A stretch of DNA of 64,000 nucleotides from Cucumis sativus (Eukaryota; Streptophyta; Magnoliopsida; Cucurbitales; Cucurbitaceae): assembly GCF_000004075.3 (NCBI RefSeq), contig NC_026655.2:8618001-8682000 (forward strand), written 5' to 3'. This document shows positions 23,232-37,045 of the stretch, piece after piece. Each line of letters starts with the position of its first letter. The first letter of the stretch is position 1. Below the pieces are notes generated by a model. It searched no databases. It had not been told where the DNA came from and saw nothing but the letters and a program-made list of their open reading frames with translations. The position numbers and the translations under genes were made by a program.

Positions 23232-24374
23232 GCAGAAAAACCATAATCTTATTCTACATAATTTTTATAATGATTGCATCATCTATTCAATATGATTAAG
23301 TCAATCACAATTTGTGAAATTGATAAAGTTGAAAAAAAAATAAACTCGAGCATAATAATTCAATTAACTACAACCAAAGCCCAAATAAAACAAAATTCAA
23401 ACAACATCAATGAAAAAACTATTAGCTTTAGAAAATTTTATAATAGTTATTGGGAGAAAAAGTTTAATTAACCAAGTTAAAAAAAAAAAAATTAAAGCTC
23501 CATTTAGTGATTTAATTGATTTTCTTTTTATCTTTTTGAAATTTTAGTCTATAAATACCATTTCCAAATAGCGAAGAATACATGGTGGATGAATCATTGT
23601 AAAGTTGATAGAAAAATAAACTTAATTTTCTAAAATAAAATAACTAACATATAGGATATAGGAGACTAAATTATTGATATGCTTTTTTATATATAGGTGA
23701 TTTAATCACAAAGCCATGTGAAAAAGAGATAATCTACGTTGGTAATTTGGTACACAAATTAATATTCAATTTGGTGATGGAGAAGAAAGTCAGCCAATGG
23801 CAAAAATGTCAGCTCTACAATATTTTAACCTTAAAAATAGAAATTAGTCAATATAACATTGCAATAATATATTGATACTTAACAAATAATTGTTTAATTA
23901 TGGAGGTTTAATGGTAATTATTAATCTCATAGTCATCGCCTTAAGTTTATTTTAATTAATTTTGTTGAAAAAAATGAGTTGATTGGATGAATTTAAAATT
24001 AATGTTTATGTTAAATAGCTAAAAGAGACATAAGCTAGTTGGCCTTTAACCTACATAATAGCCAAAAAGTGTTGCACATATTTGATCAAGTTCTTGACTT
24101 CATTCCAAAATTCATAAACTAATTAAAGTGAGAAGAAAATAAGAGTTTATATATTGTTTTATCGGCAACATTCCAGAGACAATAACCCCTTGAGGATTCT
24201 TTGCATTGGCCAAAGGTTAGGTTATTCTTTTTATTGAAAAATAGCTTTGAGATGGGACTGGTGTTATCTAATTGGTATTAGAATTAGATGTCCAAACATG
24301 TATTAGGGTTTAGAAAACAAATATTGAGATCCGATAAACAAAATGGTAAATTTAAAAAGAAACCAACTTGAAAA

Positions 24375-24955
24375 GGTATATTATATTGAGAATCTGTACA
24401 CAAAGGAACGTCATACTTCCTTATCAGATACATGAACTACTTCTCTCCTTGTCAATTATTACTCTTGAGATAAACCTTACACTATCTAATATATTGAGAT
24501 TTCACATTGGAAAAGATCTCATAATTTTAATAAATAGATGAGTTATTCTTCTTATTATCAATTGCTTTTGAAATGAAAACTGATCATATATAATTATCTA
24601 ATGTTGAGATGTTGAGAATTTCATACTGAAAAAAGACCAAGATGACTCACACTTCCTATAGGATATATAGATGAGTTACTTTTCTTATTTGTAATTGATT
24701 TTTGAGATAAAACCTCATGTATTATCAAATATATAATATCATATCGAGATCACAAAGCTCAAATGGGTATTTGGTCCAATAAAAAGAAATTGAGGTTCAG
24801 TCTAAATTAGTGAACCCAAAAGAGACACTATCTTCAGAGACATGTTGAGTTGTTAGGAATCCCTTATATTGAAAGAAAAACTAAAAAAACCTATACCCAG
24901 TTGTAAAATAGATGAACTACTCCTCTCTATACTATCAAATATTTAAGAAGGTATA
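24375..24955 (+). repeat. Decayed tandem repeat, four units of about 110-160 bp
   Basis: Units share the order TATTGAGAnTTTCACAnTG, AAAAAGACC or similar, CATACTTCCTnAT, GATAnATGAGTTACTnnTCT, TTGTCAATTnnTTTTGAGATAAAACC, and TATCnAATAT. Starts are near 24388, 24500, 24609 and 24855. Divergence is high and the last unit is incomplete. No family is assigned. Confidence 0.5.
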
Positions 24956-27900
24956 AATTTTTTCCACAAACTTACTATTGTAGACTATATATGGATAATA
25001 TCTAAGTGTGTAATATGTTTGATTAATATTTAGATCAATCTAAAATGCACAAAATTAGTACTGTATTCATTACTTCTTTCCATAAAAAATTATACACTAT
25101 GTGTTTTTATACCATATTCATATTTGGACAAAACATAATTTGCTCAATATAATATGAATGATTCCAAAATGTTATCAAAATAAATAAAATAGTTTAAAAT
25201 TCATCATTTGAGATAATGGCTACAATTTTTATATTGAAATTTTGTTGGCTTTATCATGTTGGTAGTGAGCTAAGCCCTTTTGTTTCCTAATATATATTCT
25301 TTTATATCAAAGCTTTTGAATATTCTCCGTACAAATTAAACTTGGGAACTTTTAATATGACACTATCTCTTACAATTAGGTCACCATGATAAAATAGAAC
25401 AAAAAAATGAATGATCTATAATATCCAAGCACATGATTTTTTTTTTCAACTTTTTGTTAGATATATAAAATCACATATCAAAACTTTGTTTATGTTATCC
25501 CTAAGGGCATATTTATAAGGGCATCAAATTGTATTATATATGATGTCTTAAATTAATACATTGGACCTATAAAGTCTCCACTAAAATTAAAGTGATTTTC
25601 CTTAATAAATTATTAAAGTAAAAAAAAGGAAAATATATAGAATTTTTCGAAAAACATGTAACTAGTTTGAACATGACCAACGAACTTATGAAGTTTGTAG
25701 ACCAAATATCTTTAGCTTAAATTCTATCGAACAATATCAAGAGATACGTACATTTTTTTGTGGATTTACTCTAAGAAATTAGTAATTAAACTTTTCATTT
25801 TACAATCCAATTTAATCGTTGAAATTTGTTTGGACAAACACACAACGTTGTGATGTGTGTTTAAGAAAAAGGTAATAATCGAGAAGTTTTCCTCTTTTAG
25901 TAGGTTTCTTAAATGTTTATATTTTCGATTTTCAACCTCTATCAAATTAATTAATTAATTAAATTAACACATGTAATAGATCTTATAATAAACATTTTAT
26001 CATTTGGTCGACAGGTACTTATCAAACAATTCAAACACCTAACAATTCATAAAATTCAACTTATATACAATCAAAATTTAAAAGTCATCTATTATTTAAA
26101 TATTTTTATATGAGAAAAAAATAGTGAAAAGAACTCTAAGAGTTGATGAAAGGGTAAGATAGAATATATAAAATATAGTTTATGTGTCCAACAAGCCTTG
26201 CAATTTTGTGTAGACAAAAAAGATATGATACAAATTAAAGTTGACCTCATAAAAACTATACTCTTAATTAGAGATTGTGGGTTATCTTAATTATCTAAGG
26301 CTGTGTTGGATTATATTAAGAACTTGGATATTTTATAATTTGTAGCCAAATGAGGTAAGACAAAGCATAATAATAATAACATGATATATAATGGTTTTAG
26401 GAGTTGATTGAAGAAATTAAAGTAGGGAACAATTACTTCCATACCATTATTTGGCACTTCATTGACTTGGAATATTCAATAGATCAATGTTCATATGTGG
26501 GAATAATTTATCAGTTTGCTTGGAAGTTGGATTATTTTAAGTTAGAAGGGGTGTTTGGGTTTACCTCTTTTTTGTGTTTATTAATTTTAAAAACGAATGT
26601 TTTGAAATAAAATGAAGTGTCTTGACAACCGTTCAAATTAGGTTTTGAGGCGTCTTCATAGTTTATACTAAACCGTTTTTATAAAAAAAAAATAAAGTTT
26701 AGATAAAAGTTATCCTTTTTTAAAAAACATTTTTTCTCTAATCAGTTCAAACAGAGACTAAATCATAAATGTATTATTATAGGCTTCAAATAACTCAAAT
26801 TAGAACTTAGAATTCTATTTTCAATTCCTATTAACATTTTGACCTTTTGAAATTCGTATGATTGAGTTACCAAAAAAAGGTGTACACTGTTTGTATATGT
26901 AGTAGCTATCAGTATAATTTTATTTTAAGTCATTGTTAATAAGTCATACTTCCATTCAAGATCTCTCTCATCCGAAATATGTTTTTGGTTAATCTAGGTA
27001 CCTCTCCTAAATTTGAACATTACAATATGTTTGTTTTTTTCTCTAATTTAATTTCTTAAAGTTCACATTGTTAAACATAAATTTGAATTCTTTATGAGCT
27101 TTTAAAAATAAGAAATAACGAATTTTCGTATGTCTATTAACATTGTAGTATATATGGTTTCTTCATAGCCAATTTCTTAGAAAGAAGGGTGCACATCGTT
27201 CTTAAGCACTTTCTAAAGTCATTCCAAACAAACTTTAAATGTATTCACTAATTAATATACCAATGTTAAAATATATATTGATATATGAGAAACATATCGA
27301 TTTGAACAAGGTGTGACAACCAAAATAAATATAATCTAACGGTCAAAGGTTCATTACAAAAGTTTCCTTTCATATATAGAGAAATAAATAAATGAACTTT
27401 CAAAGACAATCACACAAGCTTCATCAACTTTTGGAAAGATATTTGCACTCTCTAATGGGTGTTTGGTACCACAAAAGCAACCTCTTCCAGGATTACGATT
27501 TTGCATATATAACTATATCAACCTTAGACCTTTTCTAAAACAACTAATTTCATGATTATATTAATGTTCTTTTTAGGCTTATCTCTAGCTTCAACTAATT
27601 TTGCTTGTGCTCTTTTTATTAGAAGATGATGAAAGTGTTGAAAAAGAGTCTACCTAATAGAGATGTGAGAGTGTATCTCCAATCCATTGTTTCATTTTCA
27701 AAAGTTTTCATTTCATGCCGATGTCAAAAAAAAAGAAAAACAAAATATAGTGTGTGATGACAATAGTTATAGTATAATTAACTATTATAGCAATGAAGAA
27801 GGAAAATAAACCAAATTAAAATCATTGAATATAAGAACTTATCTCTTTATATTTTTATCCTTTTTAGTTTGTTTAATTTGCCCCTTTCTATATATATTAA

Positions 27901-29002
27901 TCCACTAATAGTTCTATGTAGCAGTCTGTCAAATCATCACTTTTGAATTAATATGTTAAGAGAAAAGCTTAATTAATGACGTGATTAAAAATTGTTTAAA
28001 ATCAAATTAGTTTAGATGAACTAAATACAACATATATAAATCATCAACTTTAGAGACTTTATAATTCAAACACTAATTATACAGTCACCACCCAATTGGT
28101 ATAAGAGCTTTTTTTATAAAAAAAAATTTCTTTGTGTATAATTATGAGATGGTTTGGATGTACAACTATATACCAAATTGTCAAAATGATGGTTGCCCAA
28201 GTGGTGAGGATCTGTTTACTTAAATAACAAAGGTGAACTTTGACAAAACAATTATGTTGGTTTAAATAATTGATTAATGTTGAGAAACTACTTTCATATA
28301 ATTATATATAAAACGAATAAAGTATTAGTAAAATAGAATTATTTTGAAAGAAAATTAGTAATTAAATAAAAAATTATGGCTAACCATGTAGTGATATGGA
28401 TGGATATTTTCATTTAATTCATTTGTGCTTTGATCTCAATTTTTGCAATCTAAGATGAAAGTACAAACTCAATTATAGAAAAAAAAAGAAGGGAGAAACA
28501 TATATATGAATTGTTTTGTATTACAAAATTCATAAATATTGAAGTATTTTGATTTTTATTGTAGCTAATTACTAAATGGGATCTCAAGTTTTCAAAACCT
28601 GTCTCTGGGTTTTTGAGAGCAAATCGTAATAGAACAGAGAGAAAACATAGAGACTTGTAAGTGGTAATACTATCCCATGTATATAAATTTAATTTTCAAA
28701 ACTAAAGAAAGAAAATGGTTCTCTTAATCATTTATTTTTAGTTTTCTCTATTTTTTAAATTTAAATTTGTTTTGTTTAACTTAAAATTTAACACAGTAGT
28801 AATTAACTCTTTTGTTGGAGAAAACAAAACCCTAGTATTTGTCCACTTCAAGGGTGAAGTAATTACAGTATGGTTTTATGGTTACAAGCGTGTGAACATA
28901 GCAACACAAGTTGAGATTTGGAGTTTTTCCCATTACCAAAATGGTCAAACACAAAGCCAACCAGCTCCCAACTCTCACATCTACTTTCTTCAAATGCCTA
29001 TG

Positions 29003-29060
29003 AACTGTATAATCCTTTGGGACTTACGATGGGACTTTTCAGCTCTAACCAATATGCGGC
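29003..29060 (+). promoter_or_regulatory. Conserved upstream block of NRT2 copy A
   Basis: The order AACTGTATAATCCTTTGGGA, TACGATGGGAC, TTTCA and AATATGCGGC occurs about 195-250 bp before the start codon. The same order appears upstream of copy B on the other strand (39222-39296), while the DNA around it has diverged. TnATCCTT followed ten bases later by GATGGGAC loosely resembles the bipartite layout of plant nitrate-responsive elements bound by NLP factors, though the second half differs. Regulatory function is inference from conservation. Confidence 0.55.
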
Positions 29061-29151
29061 GAAACTCTTTTCTCATCCTATTAATTAAACTTTATTCTCT
29101 TCTTTGCCCCTTCAAAACATCTATTTACAATCTCAACCTCCTCAACTCTAC

Positions 29152-29159
29152 TATAAATA
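29152..29159 (+). promoter_or_regulatory. TATA box of NRT2 copy A
   Basis: TATAAATA lies about 95 bp before the start codon. Copy B has the same octamer at the matching distance. Confidence 0.7.
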
Positions 29160-29253
29160 CCTCCACTCTCCCACTTCCCCATTTCAACAATACCCTTTCT
29201 TGTTTTTATCTTCTTCATTCTCATAATACAACTAAAGCCAAAACAACAACAAA

Positions 29254-31084
29254 ATGGGTGATGTTGAAGGTTCTCCAGGAAGCTCAATGCATGGAGTGAC
29301 TGGAAGAGAACAAACCTTTGCATTCTCTGTAGCTTCCCCGATCGTCCCAACTGACACCACGGCTAAATTTGCATTACCGGTCGACTCGGAGCATAAAGCT
29401 AAGGTTTTCAGGATATGGTCTCTAGCCAACCCCCACATGAGAACCTTCCACCTTTCTTGGATTTCCTTCTTCACATGCTTTGTGTCCACCTTCGCAGCCG
29501 CCCCTCTCGTCCCCATCATTCGCGACAACCTCAACCTGACGAAAGTCGACATCGGGAACGCTGGAGTTACATCTGTTTCTGGGAGTATCTTCTCTCGTCT
29601 TGTGATGGGGGCTGTGTGTGACCTTCTTGGACCACGCTATGGATGTGCGTTTTTGATAATGTTGTCGGCTCCGACGGTGTTTTGTATGTCGTTTGTGTCG
29701 AATGCTGCTGGTTACATAGCGGTTAGATTCATGATAGGGTTTTCGCTAGCGACGTTTGTGTCGTGTCAGTATTGGATGAGTACAATGTTTAATAGTCAGA
29801 TAATAGGGCTTGTGAACGGGACAGCAGCTGGGTGGGGTAATATGGGAGGAGGAGCAACTCAATTAATAATGCCATTGTTGTATGAGGTTATTCAGAGAGC
29901 TGGTGCTACTCCTTTTACTGCTTGGAGGATCGCTTTCTTCATTCCTGGTTTCCTTCATGTTCTTATGGGCATTTTGGTTTTGACTCTTGGTCAAGACTTG
30001 CCTGATGGTAACCTTGCTAGTCTTCAGAAGAAGGGAAACGTTGCCAAAGACAAATTCTCCAATGTATGTATAATTAACTTCTCCTCTTAATATATTATAA
30101 TCTCTCTCATATTTATGCTTTACTAGTTAATTAATCATCATCTCTAATAATAAACGTTTATTATATATATCCTCTTCCTCACAGGTCTTGTGGTATGCTG
30201 TGACCAATTATCGAACTTGGATCTTCGTCCTCCTCTATGGCTACTCCATGGGGGTCGAGCTTTCCACCGATAACGTCATTGCTGAATATTTCTACGATAG
30301 GTAACATAATTAAATTATATTACTATGTTTTTGTTGTGATTTAAATTGTAGGTTAGCTACATCGTCAACAAGCAAAGCGAACTAAAGTACTTGTGTTTCT
30401 CGTGTATGTTAAAACAGGTTCGATCTAAAGCTTCACACAGCGGGAATCATTGCAGCAACATTCGGGATGGCGAATCTAGTGGCTAGACCGTTTGGAGGGT
30501 ATGCGTCTGACGTAGCAGCGCGATACTTTGGGATGAGAGGAAGGTTGTGGACACTATGGATCCTACAAACATTTGGGGGAGTGTTTTGCATGTGGCTGGG
30601 TAAAGCAACCAAGTTGCCAATAGCAATAGCGGCAATGATATTGTTCTCAATAGGAGCACAAGCAGCATGTGGAGCAACATTTGGTATAATTCCATTCATA
30701 TCAAGGAGATCTCTGGGAATAATATCAGGACTAACAGGAGCTGGTGGAAACTTTGGAAGTGGTTTAACACAATTAGTATTCTTCTCAACAACAAAATACT
30801 CAACTGACACAGGATTGTTTTTGATGGGAATAATGATTGTTTGTTGCACTCTTCCAGTAACTTTGGTTCATTTCCCTCAATGGGGAAGCATGTTTCTACC
30901 ACCAACTAAACATGTTGAAAAATCAACTGAAGAGTTTTATTATGGTTCTGAATGGACTGAGGATGAAAAGAAGAAAGGTTTGCATCAACAAAGTATTAAG
31001 TTTGCTGAGAACAGCAGATCTGAACGTGGTAGACGTGTTGCTTCAGCTCCAACTCCACCAAATACAACTCCTACTCATGTTTGA
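29254..31084 (+). CDS. NRT2.1: High-affinity nitrate transporter NRT2 (copy A), 530 aa, three exons
   Basis: Exons are 29254-30063, 30185-30300 and 30418-31084, with GT-AG introns of 121 and 117 bp; the total is 1593 nt. The product is a 12-helix MFS carrier of the nitrate/nitrite porter family, which imports nitrate with protons across the root plasma membrane, usually with the partner NAR2 (NRT3). Visible signatures are the MFS loop [12 protein letters not shown] (119-130), the NNP motif [10 protein letters not shown] (191-200) and its second-half counterpart [12 protein letters not shown] (413-424). The long N-terminus (MGDVEGSPG) and the basic, Ser-rich C-terminal tail match NRT2.1-type proteins; in Arabidopsis that tail carries regulatory phosphosites. 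The length is typical of the family. An almost identical copy lies tail to tail about 6.1 kb downstream. Which numbered paralogue this is cannot be settled from sequence alone. Confidence 0.96.
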
Positions 31085-31489
31085 ATGAAAAATCAAACCT
31101 TTTAATTAAAATGCTTTCTTTTTGTATATGCATATAAAAAAATACTTAGGTGCATATATCATGGTCAACCAGCATCTGTCCTGGTTTCTGGCATCTATCG
31201 TTTGTGTAACTCATCGAATTGTTCCATTATAAATTGCCACGTGAAGGTTTTTTTCTTGAGTGATGAGAAGAAATTGATAGAGATGAGTGTGTTTTAAGAT
31301 GCGCCAAATTAAAGGATTGTTGTTTTACTATTTCTTATTTCTTTTCTTTTCTTTTTTTCTGTACATTTTGATGTACTTTTGTTGTATTTTGAATCGGAAA
31401 GTATATGCTGTGAAAACTCCCCCGGATGAAACTAGCAAAATGGGTTATATTTTGGAGGTGATGTAAAAGGATGCAATTGGGAGTTTTTT

Positions 31490-33615
31490 AGTATATTCTT
31501 GGGAATCTTGTTCTGTATTAAGAAAAGAGTTTGATGGAATTAATGTGAGTTTTATAATGGCCCTTGTGGGATGCACACACTTGATTCAATGGCTTTTTGT
31601 GATTGGATTCGACTAATTTTAAACATTAAAAGTTATTGAGTTGGATTTTATTTGGTGATATCATGTAGGGAAATGTTTGACTTGTTCCTAACTTTTGAGA
31701 CATAATTGGAGTGGGACCTTTATGTTATAAATTAAAAGTCATCAGTTGGTGATTCCACAATTTTATATACAACTTTTATTGGGTTTCATCATGTTGATGT
31801 ACCAAGTTGCACCAAGTTGTGTGGCTGTATGATTAACATTCTACATCATTTTAATATATATATGCAGGGTTATATAGGGTTTTGATCAAAGGTAATTTAA
31901 TTTCCAATACTTGGGGAAGAGGAGACTTTTTCCATTAGTTAATTAAACATTAATATTATTTTTGTCTTATTTTATACTCTTATTTATTAATTTAGTTTTT
32001 TTATATATGTTTTTAAGGGTTAAATTGTTATTTAACCCATCAATAATTAGAATGGTTATATATGGTTAATTAAGATAATATTGATCAAGTTGGCATATAT
32101 GATTCATCAAACTTTGTGGAAATATGTCCACAATAATGGTTGAGAAAATCAAGATTGGGGGTTGAAATATGGGATCAAGAAGTTTGAAAATTTCCTCAAA
32201 TAATTAGGATAGTTGATAGTTCCTCAAGCTAAGGTCCAAATTTATAGGGGTATATCAAGGAAAGGCATATGGGAACATGTGTCCCAATTAAGGAAATGCT
32301 AGTGCTTCCAGGTTTGGATTGACTAATCAATTAGTTGAATAAAGATGTGCAAATTAGAAAACAATCAAGTTAGGTTGAAGTACGTCATTCAACCCCTTAT
32401 CGTAGGCATGTGTTAATTGATATATACTTATAATAAATAGTCTCACTCGACTACTCCAAGAATATAGACTTAAGTTATCATGCGAGAAACCTAATTTCAC
32501 CTTTTTGTGAAAAATTGGAACTTCATCACCCTCTACATTTAACTAAACTAATTTTAATATCTAAAATTAAATATTTAAACTACCCCAAGTCAACTTGAAA
32601 GACACGTGTTCAACACATAAAAAGAGATTAGGGTAAGAATATACCAACTAATATCCAAAATATATCTTACATGAAAGGTTAATTATAAACTATATAAATA
32701 GAATATATCATCAAAATAAACTTAAAAATTTTAAAGAGTCGTATTTAATTTATACAAATGATTTATTTTGTGCAATGAGATTTGATGTGCCAGCCAATCT
32801 TACCACTCAATTACAAGTATCCATGATTATATTTACAAATTTAAACATACTTAATCATTTTCGTTTTCAATTTTCAATCTTCAATCAAACAAATTTTACG
32901 TAATCGCTATGCTGATTTTCTTACTAGCCAATGTAAGCACGGGCGCACAGACACATATAATATGTGGTTGCACTCCCATATAAATATTAGACGTTACACA
33001 ACTAAATCAATAGGTGTTTTGGTCTATATCCCAACTTGAAATTAAAATAATAATAACGATTATAGAGACGGATTGATATATATTTCTAGTTTAGGGTTTA
33101 TATTTAATAATAATATATAATATTGCACTTTTATATACCTAAAAGCAAATGATAAACCTTCTCCAGCTAAAAACCAAAAGAAGTGAGCCTAAACTTATGT
33201 TGGCTAATAGAATCCAATGTGGAATTTTTTAGTATTATGGGATCTCTTTGTAATCTGACTCAATGGATCCATCCAAAATGGCATTTTGTGGTTAGATTCA
33301 ACCAAAGCCTTTTCTTTTCTTTTTAATATATAAATTTGATTGCACAAAGTTTGATGATATTATCTGGGGCAAGTTTGACTTTAAAAAAATGATTGGAATG
33401 TGACACATATTTTACTTTATATTATAATCAACTGCATATTCATTATTGTCATCTGTGCTTTCAAAATTGAATTATTATTGTGTTCATCTTGTTGATGTGG
33501 CTCTATTTGATATTTTTCATAATTTTAATAATTAATATATATGTTAGCTAGCTAAGACTTGGGTTATGATTTATGAACTCTACTCATATCCAATACCCAG
33601 GGAAGAAAGAATTTT
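31490..33615 (+). repeat. Diverged direct duplication of the NRT2-A 3' flank (31490-31920 and 33180-33615)
   Basis: Both segments carry, in the same order: GATTCAATGG / GACTCAATGG, TTTTGTGATTGGATTCGAC / TTTTGTGGTTAGATTCAACC, GnnnAnGTTTGACTT, ATGATTGGAnTGnGAC-like words, TTCATCnTGTTGATGT, an AATTAATATATATnT run, and finally CCAATACTTGGGGAAGA / CCAATACCCAGGGAAGA. Identity is moderate. No NRT2 coding sequence precedes the second copy. Confidence 0.6.
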
Positions 33616-33867
33616 GCCAACGTTTCCCTATTAATTCCCCACCCTAAACCCTAATAAAATGGTTCTTCACCCAAAATCCTAGGGTACAATTGTACAAAGA
33701 TATATAATTTGTTCAATAACTGAGTAAAGAACAAAAGTAATAGAAGAAGATAAAAAGATAAAAAGCTACTCCAAAAATCACCCCTATTACTTCAATTAAT
33801 CGTTTTCTATCTAATGTTACATCAATCATTGTACATTTAGAAAAAAATTATTCACAAATTAATGAAA

Positions 33868-33939
33868 ATGATGAATTGTAGTGCTTTAAAGATTAACGTG
33901 GAAATGATGTATTATGATGCTTTAAAGATTAACGTGGAG
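33868..33939 (+). repeat. Tandem duplication, two 36 bp units
   Basis: Unit 1 (33868-33903) and unit 2 (33904-33939) share GCTTTAAAGATTAACGTGGA at the same position and differ at several other sites. The period is a multiple of three, but no real gene is evident around it. Confidence 0.75.
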
Positions 33940-36559
33940 AATTATCTAAATACGAGTAAATATAATTTTCATCAACTCAACTTAAATATACTTTTCTATC
34001 TAAAGTTTTTTTCAAGAATAATAATTAAAAAAAAGTTAATTAACTATACAACACAATAAAAAATCATTCAAACACAAAAAATCATTCATTTTTTTCATAT
34101 TTTGTATTTTTTACAATTTCCCTTCCTTTATGTAACTTTGAAAATGAATCAAAAATTGATATTATTAAGAAAAGTTCTTCATATGAGACTCAACTAACCA
34201 TTTTATTTATATTTGGCCTATTTAGTGGAAATATGTGCCCTACTTGATATTATTAAAATTGGTACCTTGTTTGTAGAGAGTTTTGAAAATATATTTTTTT
34301 TCTAAAATTATCCTCAACATAAATTTAATTATATATGAATGATATTTTTTGTTGCAATAAATTTTTATCACTAAAAGCAGTTTTTGTTGCAGCCTGGCTA
34401 CTAAATAATTTAGGGTTCAATTTAATCAAATTAAATGTTCTTGTGGAGACAATTTATCTCCTTTTAATTTTAATTATAGTTTTTACAAAAATATTTTTAA
34501 GAAAATATTTGTAAGGGTGATGATTTTGCAAATATAACAAAAATAATCAAATTCAAATTTTATAATTATATGTGTGGACTAGGCTTTACGTTTTGCTATT
34601 TTCATAAATAATAATGTATGTGTTATAAAGTTAATTATTATAACTTATTTTGTCACTTTTTAAAAATGCCTCTTTTATTATTTTGTTTATAAATACAACT
34701 TTGGTCCATATACTTATCAAAACTCATTTTTAATTAGTTTTGTACCGTTCTAAACGTTGGTCTCTTTACTTTAAAAGATATTATTCATTATTTCAACTAG
34801 AATGAGTGCAGTACATAAATGAAATGAATATTTTAAAAATACAAAAATCAAAATACACCTAAGTTACAACCACATACACGACCAAAATTAGTAATATTTA
34901 AACGTTAATGATTTTGTGGCATGTGAATGATATATAGCAAAATTGAAGCAATATATAACATCACTATCAATAACCCACATGTTGGTATATATGTTTGAGG
35001 CAAAGATGAATAATTAAAAGGTAGAAGAAAAAAAAAAAAGGTTTAAAACTAAACTCATATACATTCAACCAAGGCCTAGGTGATATATTTTAATATTATA
35101 TTAAGAGAACAAAATAGAGCAAATAACTCTAAGAACTCTTGAAGGGGTAAAGTAGGCGATAATAAGATATAATTTAAATCTCCAACAAACCTAGAAAACG
35201 TAACATTTGAGAAGGGCTAAAAGTATATTTGTAATAGGTAATTTATGTTGAATAAAATAGGGAAACTGTCCAAAATATCATACCAACTCGACCAAAAATA
35301 TTACAATAGGCTTAAATGAGATTATGACTCATTACTCCATCAAATTATCAGTTGCTTACTTAATTAAGTAAAGTTTGGCATAAGCCTCCACTAGTCGGTG
35401 AACCAAATGAGTGCATATTGAATCTCGAGGGCACGATTATAGGATAAATTGGGACTCTCTCAACCTCAACATGGTCGAGGGTGAGGGTGTGGTGTTGATC
35501 GGCCTCTCGTCGAAGATAACATTATATCCTCAACCTCCCTTATATCATAAGGGGGCACCGGTAAGCCCCACACCTTTGTTTTCAACACCAAAAACTGAGC
35601 ACTACTTCCTCCAAATTATGTATTAGATCATCCATAAATGACTTTTTTAATAAGTCACAGAAAGGGTGGTGGAATTAGTAAAGGCAACTAACCACATTTT
35701 GAACATACAAAGTGTTACTAGACCACCAACAACTCTCACTAATTTTTTTAAAAAAAGTTCTGTCGACATTGTTTTACTGTATTGGCTGACAGATTTTATT
35801 AAAGGCAAAATTTGTGCAACATGTTAGACAACGTATCAAGACATCGTGAAGAACATTGGCGTCAACTGCATCAACAAAATATTCTTTTCATATATGAAAG
35901 ATTGATTTGCATATATTTTTGTGGAATATTTATCTTCAACCTTTATTCTCTCCAAAAATAGATATTTCCATAGCTACTCATATTTTTGTGTTATCATTCA
36001 TTTTTAGGGTCTCATGAGAAAAGTGGGTGTACAGTGAACATTTTGAGTTTAGGGTTTGTCTAAGCGTCGATATTCATGTATTGATAATGAAAAATTCTTG
36101 TACTTGTCATTGAGACTTTTGGTTCGGTAGCCATTGTAGAACTTAAGAGACATTCGATATTGATATTGTATTTTGGAGAGCCTAAATATAGTGAATGTGA
36201 GGGGATCTCACTCTTGGGAGGAAGCCTAGGCATATTGTATTGAGTGGATCTCATATAGAGCTTGAATGAGCATATTGTGGAAGTGAGAGGAAAGCTCAAA
36301 CTTAGGGGGAGCCAAGTCGAATGTTGAAGAGCAAGCTATATGAGAGTCACTGAATAGTATTATGTCAAATAAATACTTTTGTTGTAATTGTTAAACTTTG
36401 TATATAGTGAAGTTTCATTCCATTGGTCATACTACATGCCCTGGACATAAGTGATTTTGCACCAAAGTGGGTTATCAATATCTGCATCATTACTTTTTAC
36501 CTAAAACCTTTTATTACTTTAATACCATTATATCTTTCACACATTAAAATATGCTCCTC

Positions 36560-37045
36560 AAAAGGAGGAATAAGTGAACCTTCCCTAGATGCTATATGAG
36601 CAAAGTAATCTAAATCACTAGCTTTTAATATCAAAAAGAAGAGAGAAACCTTTTAGTTGAATCCAAGCACAAAATCCCAAATATAAGTTGTATCCAAAGT
36701 CTCATTATGTAACACGATCCCTATGTGTATACAAAATAGAGATTCTAAAATGCTAAAACTTGGGGATTTTATTTCTTTCTTTTTAATTTCTCCATTATAT
36801 ATATTTCTGTTCATTCTCGTTGTAGTCTACTGAAAAGCCTTTCCCCAAACACCTCAGAAGTAAGAATAAGTCAACCTTCCGTATATGATATCAGCAAAGC
36901 AATCAACTATAATTAATTACTTTCAACATCAAAAGAAGATAGAAACCTTTTAGTTGAATCCAAACACAAAACGCCAAATAAGATGCATCCAAAGTCTCAT
37001 TATGCAACACACAATCCCAATCTACACATAATCATACAAAATACA
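36560..37045 (+). repeat. Tandem segmental duplication beside NRT2 copy B
   Basis: Segments at about 36565-36735 and 36858-37045 share TCAACCTTCC-like starts, AAGAnAGAAACCTTTTAGTTGAATCCAAnCACAAAA, and ATCCAAAGTCTCATTATGnAACAC in the same order and spacing. The period is near 295 bp. It lies 190 bp beyond the copy B stop codon, in its 3' flank. Confidence 0.7.

Larger units (their letters stand above)
20043..29002. other. Nine-kilobase gene desert
   Basis: No gene is supported. The first 250 bp are the likely shugoshin promoter and leader and include a run of ten G at about 20072-20081. The rest is AT-rich with two decayed tandem arrays (20.8-21.3 kb and 24.4-25.0 kb), a pentanucleotide microsatellite at 23.2 kb and an (AT)n tract near 22817. 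Open frames up to 91 codons are scattered, mostly lack ATG starts and show no recognisable domain. 25.0-28.9 kb shows nothing distinctive. Confidence 0.65.

Noticed and set aside
29081-29552. Open frames overlapping the NRT2 copy A start on both strands
   Set aside because: They are shadows of exon 1 and its promoter; the plus-strand frame at 28772 ends inside the true first exon in another frame.
30433-30849. 138-codon minus-strand open frame inside NRT2 copy A, and its mirror at 37467-37883 in copy B
   Set aside because: Both are antisense to a well-supported conserved exon and are alike only because the genes are alike. Their proline- and isoleucine-rich content reflects the sense codons.
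36000-36360. Possible LTR-element end with CTTAGGGGGAGCC
   Set aside because: A polypurine-like word alone is not enough. No integrase, reverse transcriptase or matching LTR pair was found nearby.
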